This document shows positions 1 to 5,343 of a stretch of DNA of 5,586 bases, piece by piece. How positions within the stretch are numbered: position 1 is the first letter of the stretch; every line of letters begins with the position of its first letter. The notes below the pieces were generated by a model. The model worked only from the letters and a program-made list of their open reading frames with translations. It was not told where the DNA came from and did not search any database. A program made the position numbers and the translations under genes. The DNA comes from Nitrospinaceae bacterium (lineage in GTDB: Bacteria; Nitrospinota; Nitrospinia; Nitrospinales; VA-1), in NCBI GenBank assembly GCA_029261675.1, contig JAJDBA010000229.1, forward strand, positions 1-5,586. Direction: 5' to 3'.

Positions 1-198
1 CTCGATACCAGGAAAAGCTTCGATGCCTGTTCCGTCTGCCGCCTTTAAAAAATCTGGAATACCCTCAAAGGTATCGTGATCTGTCAAAGAAAGAAGCGTC
101 ACATCATTTTTTTGGGCAATATCAATCAGCTCGGCAGGCGAAAATTCTCCATCAGAGAATACAGAGTGCATATGAATTTCAGATTTGCGCTGTGGCAT
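1..198 (-). CDS. PHP-domain phosphoesterase, N-terminal 66 residues (gene runs off left edge)
   Basis: This is the first 66 codons of a minus-strand gene whose remainder lies outside the window. The start is ATG at 198-196, with a GAGG Shine-Dalgarno at 209-206, seven bases upstream. The translation has the hallmarks of the PHP (polymerase and histidinol phosphatase) metal-dependent phosphoesterase fold. They are an H-M-H pair at residues 9-11 followed by S-x-x-S-D-G, the TDHDT motif at 39-43, and PGIE at 63-66, whose Glu is a usual metal ligand. In this family these residues hold a two- or three-metal centre that hydrolyses phosphoesters. Having the PHP domain at the extreme N-terminus with no signal peptide fits the stand-alone TrpH/YciV-type cytoplasmic enzymes (3',5'-nucleotide phosphatase or 5'-3' RNase activity in characterised members). 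The exact substrate cannot be read from this fragment. It is divergent from the cytochrome fusion gene, so the two may share a control region. Confidence 0.9.
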   Translation of the reverse strand, partial: MPQRKSEIHMHSVFSDGEFSPAELIDIAQKNDVTLLSLTDHDTFEGIPDFLKAADGTGIEAFPGIE

Positions 199-222
199 AA
201 GGATACCTCAAAATAGAACTCA

Positions 223-251
223 ATCTTAACCGTCTCTGGCTCTTGTAGCAA
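223..251 (-). promoter_or_regulatory. Candidate sigma-70-type promoter for the PHP gene
   Basis: On the minus strand, TTGCTA (251-246) and TAAGAT (228-223) each match the -35 and -10 consensus at four of six positions and are exactly 17 bp apart. Transcription would begin around position 216, giving a short leader that contains the GAGG ribosome site. The call rests only on hexamer match and spacing. The divergent layout requires a promoter for this gene somewhere between 199 and 294 unless it is read from elsewhere. Confidence 0.35.
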
Positions 252-266
252 CAATCAATTGAAATT

Positions 267-293
267 GCTTTAAGGTTTCGATACCTTAGAAGC
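267..293 (+). repeat. Inverted repeat (potential hairpin) ending one base before the start codon at 295
   Basis: The left arm GCTTTAAGGT (267-276) pairs with the right arm ACCTTA-G-AAGC (283-293) around a six-base loop at 277-282. This gives ten base pairs with a single bulged G at 289. No T-run follows, and the stem abuts the ATG at 295, so it is not a terminator. It overlaps the place where a ribosome site should be, and only a weak AGAAG is visible there. It could be an operator for a dimeric regulator or an mRNA structure limiting translation of the cytochrome fusion gene. A smaller palindrome, CAATT-GA-AATTG (256-267), lies directly to its left. The base pairing is seen in the sequence; the function is inferred. 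Confidence 0.5.
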
Positions 294-294
294 C

Positions 295-1608
295 ATGAAA
301 CGATTCTCGATATTACTTTTGGTATTTCTTTCCGCCTGTCTTGCACCGCACCCCGATCTCCCCTCCCCGGTTGCCGCTGAAACCCGGAAATTGCTTGTAG
401 TTTATACAGGAAACCTTTTAGCTGAGTTAAAACCCTGTGGCTGCGCCAAAGAAGAAGACCAAGGAGGCATTGAGCGCCGCATGCAATATCTCAATGACAT
501 ACGAAAAGACAAACCTAATCTCTTACTTGTCGATACAGGGGATCATTTCAAAGAACCCACAAGACAGGGAAAATTGAAAGCAGAGACGCTAATGACAGCA
601 ACCGAAAAAATGAGCTACGATGCTGTCGCACTTGGAGAACGGGACTTAGTATATGGGTCGAAATTTTTAGAGAACCAGCCCATTCCCTTCATTTCCAGTA
701 ATATAACACTTGAAAACCTCCCCCTCAAAAAAACGCTCATTAAAAAATTTGCAAATGGATTGAAAGTCGCTGTTTTGGCGGTGGTTGACCCCGATCTTTT
801 TTATTTAAAAAACCATGCTGGATTGAACATTGCCGATCCCGAACAAATCGTTTCTCAAGAAATCGCAGGAATTAAAAAGTCAGCAGATATCATCGTTTTG
901 CTCACCCATATGGAAAAAGAAAAGTCTTTAAGATATCTGGATAAAGAGGGAGTGAACATTGTCATCAATGGACATATCTCCAGCGAAACCGATATGGTAG
1001 ACATGAAACCTGTCTACAAAGCTGGAAAAGTCTTTATTCAAGCATCACCTCGGGGCCAAAAAATGGGAGAACTACATATATCGCTGGATGAAATGGGAAA
1101 AACCACCTTTGAACAACGGATGGTTAAGCTTGATTCGAGTATTAATAAGGACCCCGAAATGTTAAAATTATACGAAAGTTACAACGATGAAGTTGAGGCA
1201 CTATTTTTTGAAAGCCTTGCAGCCAAACGTAATAAGGACAAGGTTTCGGTTTACGCTGGCGATACTGTCTGCAAAACCTGTCATTTGGCAGCCCATGAAA
1301 AATGGTCATCATCCAGACATGGTAGAGCCTATGAAACGCTGAGAAAAATTAACAAGGCTTTTGACCCAGAGTGTTTGGTATGCCATGTAGTTGGTTATAA
1401 TACTGCCGGTGGATTTATTAGTGAGTTGGACACTCCGGAATTAAAAAATGTCCAGTGCGAAGTATGCCACGGTGCTGGCAAAAAACATGCTTCAACACCA
1501 GCCCCGGGTTTTGGGAATAATGCGCATGAGGCATGCAAAAGTTGTCATGTAAAAAATCACAGTCCAAATTTCAACTTCACACAATACTGGCCCAAAATAA
1601 AACACTAA
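295..1608 (+). CDS. Lipoprotein: degenerate 5'-nucleotidase-like metallophosphatase domain fused to tetraheme cytochrome c554-like domain
   Basis: The 437-aa exported protein has two parts. Residues 1-15 form a lipoprotein signal with lipobox L-S-A-C (Cys15, followed by Leu), so the mature protein is probably lipid-anchored and faces the periplasm. Residues about 32-280 resemble the metallophosphatase domain of UshA/5'-nucleotidases: a VVYTGN strand, a GG-x-x-RR segment (57-62), LLLVDTGD (76-83), YDAVALGERD (108-117), LLTH (202-205) and INGH (224-227). Several canonical metal ligands are replaced. The D-x-H after the first strand is absent, with PCGC (47-50) nearby; GNHE reads GERD; GHxH reads GHIS. 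Residues about 318-437 carry four CxxCH heme sites: Cys326-His330, Cys360-His364, Cys388-His392 and Cys414-His418. The context Y-x-G-x-x-x-C-x-x-C-H followed by W-x-x-S-x-H is typical of the cytochrome c554 family (Pfam cytochrome_C554). His334, His342, His399, His411 and His422 are possible distal ligands. An electron-transfer role is likely; phosphatase activity is doubtful. An in-frame TAA at 271 and the position of the signal peptide fix the start at 295, although the Shine-Dalgarno is poor. It heads the plus-strand cluster. Confidence 0.9.
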   Translation: MKRFSILLLVFLSACLAPHPDLPSPVAAETRKLLVVYTGNLLAELKPCGCAKEEDQGGIERRMQYLNDIRKDKPNLLLVDTGDHFKEPTRQGKLKAETLMTATEKMSYDAVALGERDLVYGSKFLENQPIPFISSNITLENLPLKKTLIKKFANGLKVAVLAVVDPDLFYLKNHAGLNIADPEQIVSQEIAGIKKSADIIVLLTHMEKEKSLRYLDKEGVNIVINGHISSETDMVDMKPVYKAGKVFIQASPRGQKMGELHISLDEMGKTTFEQRMVKLDSSINKDPEMLKLYESYNDEVEALFFESLAAKRNKDKVSVYAGDTVCKTCHLAAHEKWSSSRHGRAYETLRKINKAFDPECLVCHVVGYNTAGGFISELDTPELKNVQCEVCHGAGKKHASTPAPGFGNNAHEACKSCHVKNHSPNFNFTQYWPKIKH

Positions 1609-1635
1609 TACCAGAGTACTTTTAAGGAGAAGTTC

Positions 1636-2259
1636 ATGAAACAGGCAGCAGCCATTTTACTGGCATTCATTTTTTTGTTTCCCGGCACCGTTGCAGCCGA
1701 TGAAAAAATTCGTGGAAAATATGAAGTCATTGGTGACATCAATAAACTTAAGGGCGTAAAAACGATAAAAATGTTAGAGTTTTTCAATTACTCCTGCGGT
1801 CACTGCTATCGTTTTCTGGAAACCTCTAAGAAACTTCGCGCAAAATTCAAAGACAAACTGCATCACAAGAAATACCCTATTTACTGGGGCAACCAAACAG
1901 CCTACCCTGCCATGGCATTTTATATTGCCGACAGCGTCGGAATGGAAGAAGAGTTCACCCAGGAATTGTTCGACACCAGTTTCAAATTGAGCATAGATAT
2001 ATTTCAACCTAAAGTCATTCGTTTCCTTGCAAAAGAATTTAAAATAGAAAAAGAAATGAAAGAGGGCATGCAGTCGGATGCAATCAAGGCTAAAACCGAT
2101 GAGTCGCTTGCGTTGGCAAAAAAGTATAAGGCCAATGAAACCCCTACAATCATCATCAACGATGTTTTAAAAGTGGCTCCCAGCATCAGCAAAGGCAATG
2201 TCGATGACATGACGGATAACTTGGAAATCATCTTTGAAGATATCCTAAAGAATCAGTAA
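1636..2259 (+). CDS. dsbA: DsbA-family periplasmic thiol:disulfide oxidoreductase (CGHC active site)
   Basis: This 207-aa protein is close in length to the E. coli DsbA precursor (208 aa). Residues 1-21 form a Sec signal peptide (hydrophobic core AILLAFIFLF) with a signal-peptidase site near V-A-A/D at 19-22. The thioredoxin-fold active site is C54-G-H-C57 after the strand IKMLEFFNYS. The cis-proline loop is T169-P170, before the strand TIII. Helical residues between these, about 95-165, fit the DsbA-type insertion. Family members introduce disulfides into exported proteins and are normally re-oxidised by DsbB, which is not in this window. The CGHC dipeptide differs from the classic CPHC of E. 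coli DsbA and matches that of eukaryotic PDI, so redox potential or isomerase ability may differ. A strong AAGGAGA at 1624-1630 sets the start. It lies 27 bp after the cytochrome fusion, whose eleven cysteines are plausible substrates. A relative within the wider DsbA/DsbG group is possible. Confidence 0.9.
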   Translation: MKQAAAILLAFIFLFPGTVAADEKIRGKYEVIGDINKLKGVKTIKMLEFFNYSCGHCYRFLETSKKLRAKFKDKLHHKKYPIYWGNQTAYPAMAFYIADSVGMEEEFTQELFDTSFKLSIDIFQPKVIRFLAKEFKIEKEMKEGMQSDAIKAKTDESLALAKKYKANETPTIIINDVLKVAPSISKGNVDDMTDNLEIIFEDILKNQ

Positions 2260-2271
2260 AGCGATTCCTAC

Positions 2272-2294
2272 GTTTGTCATTTTAACCCACAAAC
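2272..2294 (+). repeat. Short inverted repeat just upstream of the S41 peptidase start
   Basis: GTTTGT (2272-2277) is complementary to ACAAAC (2289-2294) around an eleven-base loop. It occupies most of the 39-bp gap between the dsbA-like gene and the peptidase gene and ends four bases before the ATG at 2299. The stem is AT-rich and has no U-tract, so it is too weak for a convincing terminator. Its position where a ribosome site is otherwise missing is the only reason for listing it. Confidence 0.25.
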
Positions 2295-2298
2295 ATAA

Positions 2299-3825
2299 AT
2301 GAAACTTAAAGAGCGATGGATCCTAATGCCAGCAATCATCGTATTGCTATGGGCCATATCCATTCCCAGTTGGACTCACCTGAGTTCTACTGCATATGCA
2401 GGTTTTTTCAACCATGACCTCGAAACATTTGAGGAAATCATTGAACTTGTGTCTGAAAAATATGTGTACTCTCCTGACCATAAAAAACTATTCTCGGCTG
2501 CTATAGAAAAAATGGTCAAGACCGCAGATTCTGCGAATGTGACTACCAATCCATCTGGAAGCACGGTCACATTCAACAATAAATCCAAGAAATATTTTTT
2601 AAATTACGACATGCGCCATGATCTGGATGCGCTCCAAAATGTTTATGATTTTCTGTACGAACAATCGAACAAATCCTTATCCAAAAAAGACCTCGAGGTT
2701 GCAGCGATCCAAGGCATAATGAGCTCTCTCGACACCTATTCTCGATATCTAGATGAATCCGCATTCGAAAAATCAATGAGAGATACAGAGGGCAAATATG
2801 GCGGATTGGGGATGGTCATTACAATGAAAGACAACCGTCTTTTTGTAGTCAAAACCATGGATGATTCCCCAGCCAAAGAAGCGGGAATACAACCCGATGA
2901 CTCTTTCCTACGAGTAAATGGAAAAGATATTAAGGAGCTAGACATCCAAGAGCTGGCAGATTTACTTAGAGGGTATCCGGAAACCCAGGTCACTCTCACC
3001 TTGTATCGATCCAGTGAGAAAAAGGAATACACTCATACTTTGACGCGCAGAATTATTCTTGTCAACACAGTGAAATACGAGCCTCTGGAAAGCAATATCG
3101 GTTATTTTAAAATTAGCAGCTTCTCCAAGCTAACGGAGAAACAGTTCAAGAAATATCTAAAACAAGCAAAACAGGAAGGTGTTACAGGCTTCATTCTCGA
3201 TCTACGCGGAAACCCAGGGGGACTGCTCAATCAATCCGTTAAAGTTGCCAGTCATTTCTTGTTCAAAGGCCGGATGGTTGTCTACACGCAAGGACGCTCA
3301 GAGGATGATTATCGAGAATATAGAAGCTTATACAAAGAAAGTCTTCATAAGATGCCTGTGGTTGTACTTATCAATCAGTACAGTGCCAGCGCATCTGAAA
3401 TCGTTGCAGGGGCTTTAAGAGATTCAGGTAATGCCCTATTAATTGGAGAAAACTCTTACGGTAAGGGATCCGTACAAACCATTTTTAGAGTAAGTGATGG
3501 TTCTGGACTACGGCTAACCACTTCTAAATATTTCACACCTGCAGGCGCAGATATCACAAAGAATGGAATCGTCCCAGAAATAAACATCATAAACGATCTG
3601 ATTAAAGAAGAAGACTCCGCCGTGAAAAAGAAAAGTAGTAACTCTGAAACACTCCTTAACCTGAAAGCTTCCAGCTTAAAAGAGTTTTTTGAGAAACAAG
3701 GCCTCAACAAAACCCATGACGATACGGTTGAGCTTGCCCGACGAATTTTGAAAAACTCACATACCGCAAGCAAAAGAAGGTCAATGGAAAAAGCACGTGA
3801 AATAGCAGCAAGTATAAATTATTAA
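2299..3825 (+). CDS. ctpA: S41-family C-terminal processing peptidase (Ctp/Prc type) with PDZ domain
   Basis: This 508-aa envelope serine protease cleaves proteins at or near their C-termini. The N-terminus (MKLKERW plus a hydrophobic stretch at 8-22) is a signal peptide or anchor, with a possible cleavage site A-Y-A/G at 32-35. A PDZ domain spans about 165-250, beginning with the YGGLGM carboxylate-binding loop (167-172). The peptidase core follows, with the conserved DLRGNPGGLL (301-310), SASASE (362-367), SYGKGSVQ (386-393) and YFTPAG (411-416). By alignment with characterised Ctps, the catalytic residues are Ser364, Lys389 (25 residues later, as in Prc and D1 protease) and Gln393; all are present. 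The N-terminal region is unusual. The usual helix before 'LD-x-x-S-x-YL' appears twice, at about 62-76 and 131-151, separated by roughly 55 residues. The start at 2299 directly follows an in-frame TAA and has no visible Shine-Dalgarno. An ATG at 2326 is possible but would remove the positively charged signal n-region. It probably shares a transcript with its neighbours. Confidence 0.93.
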   Translation: MKLKERWILMPAIIVLLWAISIPSWTHLSSTAYAGFFNHDLETFEEIIELVSEKYVYSPDHKKLFSAAIEKMVKTADSANVTTNPSGSTVTFNNKSKKYFLNYDMRHDLDALQNVYDFLYEQSNKSLSKKDLEVAAIQGIMSSLDTYSRYLDESAFEKSMRDTEGKYGGLGMVITMKDNRLFVVKTMDDSPAKEAGIQPDDSFLRVNGKDIKELDIQELADLLRGYPETQVTLTLYRSSEKKEYTHTLTRRIILVNTVKYEPLESNIGYFKISSFSKLTEKQFKKYLKQAKQEGVTGFILDLRGNPGGLLNQSVKVASHFLFKGRMVVYTQGRSEDDYREYRSLYKESLHKMPVVVLINQYSASASEIVAGALRDSGNALLIGENSYGKGSVQTIFRVSDGSGLRLTTSKYFTPAGADITKNGIVPEINIINDLIKEEDSAVKKKSSNSETLLNLKASSLKEFFEKQGLNKTHDDTVELARRILKNSHTASKRRSMEKAREIAASINY

Positions 3826-3850
3826 CCTCAACAAAATAAGGTCTGAAGGA

Positions 3851-4093
3851 ATGAACATCATTAGCATTGATTACGAAAAAGGAATTGTGAAAAGTGATTT
3901 TTTTGTTTGGGAAATCGTGTCAAATAACAACAACAAATTCCTTCTTTTACAACGCGAAGAAAATGGCAGGTTTCATGCTGCCGAAGCAGATGTAAAAGCA
4001 AAACAAATCTGGGAGGTAAAAGAAATTTCGTACCGGGGTCCAGATGGCGATACGTTTTTTTATGATGAGGACTCAGGAATCATTCAGGTGTAG
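3851..4093 (+). CDS. Small hypothetical protein, 80 aa
   Basis: I do not recognise this protein. It starts 25 bp after the peptidase gene in another frame. TAAGG (3837-3841) sits nine bases before the ATG and serves as a good ribosome site; a second GAAGGA touches the ATG and is too close to be used. There is no signal peptide, membrane segment, cysteine or known motif. The composition alternates short hydrophobic and charged stretches (FFVWEIV at 17-23, FLLLQRE at 30-36, IWEVKEISY at 53-61, DTFFYDEDSG at 67-76). This suggests a small, mostly beta-strand cytoplasmic protein of barrel or SH3-like type, which is inference only. The polar run SNNNNK (24-29) looks like a turn. It is the last plus-strand gene before the convergent LRR genes. 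The good ribosome site, tight spacing and protein-like composition make a real gene likely. Confidence 0.72.
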   Translation: MNIISIDYEKGIVKSDFFVWEIVSNNNNKFLLLQREENGRFHAAEADVKAKQIWEVKEISYRGPDGDTFFYDEDSGIIQV

Positions 4094-4138
4094 CCAGGAG
4101 AAAAGTCACGTCGTTTTTATGCAACAAAGAAGCCCAGA

Positions 4139-4696
4139 TCACTCTGATTGAAATATACGCAAAGACTTGAGATGGGAGAAAGAAGACCTTAGAACCTCTT
4201 TTGTTTGGCTCGCCAGAAAATTCCCTCTTAAATCCAGTTTTTTCAACTCAGGGAAATTTTGCGACTCTGCAAGAGCCAATGCTCCGGCATCCCTGACTTC
4301 ATTCCACCCCAATTGCAAATTTTCCAGTTTGGGGAAGCTTTTTGATTTTGCAATGGCAATCGCTCCGTCATCGGAAAAAAAATTATGTTTCAGAATTAAA
4401 GTTTTCAGCTTTTTAAAGGTGGGTGTATTTGCCAGCATTTTGGCACCAGCGGGGCTGATTTCGTTATAGCGCAAATCTATTTTTTTCAGGTCTTTTAAAA
4501 ACTCCTGCTTGAGTAAAACAGAAAGCCCCTTGTCCCCAATTTTCTTTCCCGAAAGATTAAGCACGCCCCTCTTAAGATTATCCTTAAACAAGGTTTCAAG
4601 CTTATCACGGGCTAAAGCATCAACTTGTGCAAAGGCGGTGGTGAAAGATAAAAACACCACCATCAGAAATACCAGTGGCCTGATTCTATATTTCAT
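4139..4696 (-). CDS. Exported leucine-rich-repeat protein (ribonuclease-inhibitor-type repeats), 185 aa
   Basis: The protein begins with a clear Sec signal peptide: K2, R4 and R6, a hydrophobic core at 7-18, and cleavage A-F-A/Q at 21-24. It should therefore be periplasmic or secreted. Residues 44-176 are five tandem LRRs. Four are exactly 27 residues long (44-70, 71-97, 98-124, 125-151) and the fifth is a 25-residue unit (152-176). They follow the ribonuclease-inhibitor-like pattern L-x-L-x-x-N-x-I-x-x-x-G-A-x-x-x-A. Such repeats form a curved binding surface for another protein; no catalytic residues or cysteines are seen, and the partner is unknown. ATG at 4696-4694 is preferred because GAAGAAG (4714-4708) lies 11 bases upstream. 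A TTG nine bases further out (4705) would overlap the upstream stop codon and has no ribosome site at a usable distance. The gene begins five bases after the stop of the upstream LRR gene, so the two are almost certainly co-transcribed and probably translationally coupled. Confidence 0.85.
   Translation of the reverse strand: MKYRIRPLVFLMVVFLSFTTAFAQVDALARDKLETLFKDNLKRGVLNLSGKKIGDKGLSVLLKQEFLKDLKKIDLRYNEISPAGAKMLANTPTFKKLKTLILKHNFFSDDGAIAIAKSKSFPKLENLQLGWNEVRDAGALALAESQNFPELKKLDLRGNFLASQTKEVLRSSFSHLKSLRIFQSE
4350..4372. repeat. 23-bp imperfect direct repeat, copy 1 (within exported LRR gene)
   Basis: This segment matches 4943-4965 at 20 of 23 positions in the same orientation. Both copies encode the GAIAIA helix start of an LRR unit, at identical residue numbers (Gly111 onward) in the two adjacent genes. 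It is a remnant of gene duplication or a product of codon-level conservation, not a mobile element. Confidence 0.6.
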
Positions 4697-4701
4697 CAAG
4701 A

Positions 4702-5289
4702 TCAATCTTCTTCAGAGTCCGCTTTTTCTGCGGAGCGGGCTTTTAACTCCTCCCAGCTGTTAATCAAGTCGGTATCGTCATAATCCTGTTCCTCTTCGTA
4801 GAAGAAGTCTTTCAAATCATCCACATGAAGGTGGCATAAGCGGGTTCGACATTTGGCATTTTTTAGAGCCTCAATTCCTTCGCGCCGAATTCGATTGGAA
4901 GTAATAAATAAATGTTTGAGCTTTAAAAGAACTTGAGACTCGGCAATGGCTATAGCTCCCTCATCTTCCACAAGGTTCCCATAGAGACTCAGTTTTTTCA
5001 AATTGGACATATAAGGGGATTCGGCTATCGCCTTAACGCCATCATCACTGATAACATTTCCGTATATATCCAGATCGGTCAGGTGCTTGAAATTTTCCGA
5101 ATTGACGATAGCGATGATTCCTTCATCACTGATGTTATTATTCGGAAGCATGAGCTTTTTTAGGCGCTTAACACTTTTCGATTTCGACAGGGTGACGGCA
5201 CCCTTGTCTCCGATATTCTGATTGCTTAAATCCATATTCTTTTTATCTGGAGTCAAAAACTGCTTTATAAGATATTCAACACTGGCCAC
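4702..5289 (-). CDS. Cytoplasmic leucine-rich-repeat protein with acidic C-terminal tail, 195 aa
   Basis: The protein has no signal peptide or membrane segment and so is predicted cytoplasmic. Five consecutive 27-residue LRRs occupy 17-43, 44-70, 71-97, 98-124 and 125-151, with the ribonuclease-inhibitor-like pattern L-x-L-x-x-N-x-I-x-D-x-G-x-x-A-I-A. A short cap and a strongly acidic tail follow (EEEQDYDDTD at 165-174 and a final DSEED). Family members are protein-binding scaffolds; no enzymatic motif is visible. The start is GTG at 5289-5287, chosen because AGGTG lies seven bases upstream and the first repeat begins soon after. The gene sits 43 bp downstream of cca, with its own extended -10 promoter candidate in the gap, and runs almost directly into the exported LRR gene. 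The two share the IGDKG first-repeat motif, GAIAIA and the same repeat register, consistent with tandem duplication. The tail has no counterpart in the sister protein. Confidence 0.85.
   Translation of the reverse strand: MASVEYLIKQFLTPDKKNMDLSNQNIGDKGAVTLSKSKSVKRLKKLMLPNNNISDEGIIAIVNSENFKHLTDLDIYGNVISDDGVKAIAESPYMSNLKKLSLYGNLVEDEGAIAIAESQVLLKLKHLFITSNRIRREGIEALKNAKCRTRLCHLHVDDLKDFFYEEEQDYDDTDLINSWEELKARSAEKADSEED
4943..4965. repeat. 23-bp imperfect direct repeat, copy 2 (within cytoplasmic LRR gene)
   Basis: This is the partner of 4350-4372, with 20 of 23 bases identical, lying 593 bp away in the neighbouring LRR gene. The three differences are one conservative codon change (Asp to Glu) and silent changes, as expected if selection preserves the repeat helix. 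Confidence 0.6.
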
Positions 5290-5296
5290 AACAAAT

Positions 5297-5301
5297 CACC
5301 T
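5297..5301 (-). promoter_or_regulatory. Ribosome binding site fixing the GTG start of the cytoplasmic LRR gene
   Basis: AGGTG on the minus strand (5301-5297) is seven bases before GTG at 5289. It decides in favour of this non-ATG start, since no ATG occurs nearby upstream in frame. Confidence 0.65.
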
Positions 5302-5316
5302 GAATTAAAAGATTGA

Positions 5317-5343
5317 ATTATATCACATATAACTATTGCTCAA
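5317..5343 (-). promoter_or_regulatory. Candidate extended -10 promoter for the LRR gene pair
   Basis: On the minus strand the gap after cca contains TGATATAAT (5325-5317), a perfect TATAAT hexamer with the TGn extension. A partial -35 TTGAGC (5343-5338) lies inside the last codons of cca with a short 15-bp spacer. Extended -10 promoters need little -35 contact, so this is plausible. Transcription would begin near 5310, leaving about 20 bases before the GTG start and including the AGGTG ribosome site. This would let the LRR pair be expressed independently of cca. Confidence 0.55.

Noticed and set aside
202..286. GATACCT occurring at both ends of the divergent intergenic region (202-208 and 280-286)
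   Set aside because: A seven-base match with near-copies elsewhere in the window is compatible with chance, and one copy overlaps a ribosome site and the other the hairpin arm.
259..287. Possible plus-strand promoter TTGAAA with 17-bp spacer to TACCTT for the cytochrome fusion gene
   Set aside because: The -10 matches only three of six bases and would start transcription at or beyond the ATG, leaving no leader. The same bases are better explained as part of the inverted repeat.
3456..3773. 105-aa minus-strand open frame inside the S41 peptidase gene
   Set aside because: It lies opposite the catalytic Lys region and C-terminal part of a well-conserved peptidase and shows no recognisable domain; it is a shadow frame.
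4135..4146. CAGA-TCAC-TCTG small hairpin at the end of the exported LRR gene
   Set aside because: The stem has only four pairs, partly inside the coding sequence, and no T-run follows on either strand. It is too weak to call a terminator.
4167..4469. 100-aa plus-strand open frame opposite the exported LRR gene
   Set aside because: It is antisense to a clear repeat protein, its composition is dictated by the other strand, and it has no supporting ribosome site or motif.
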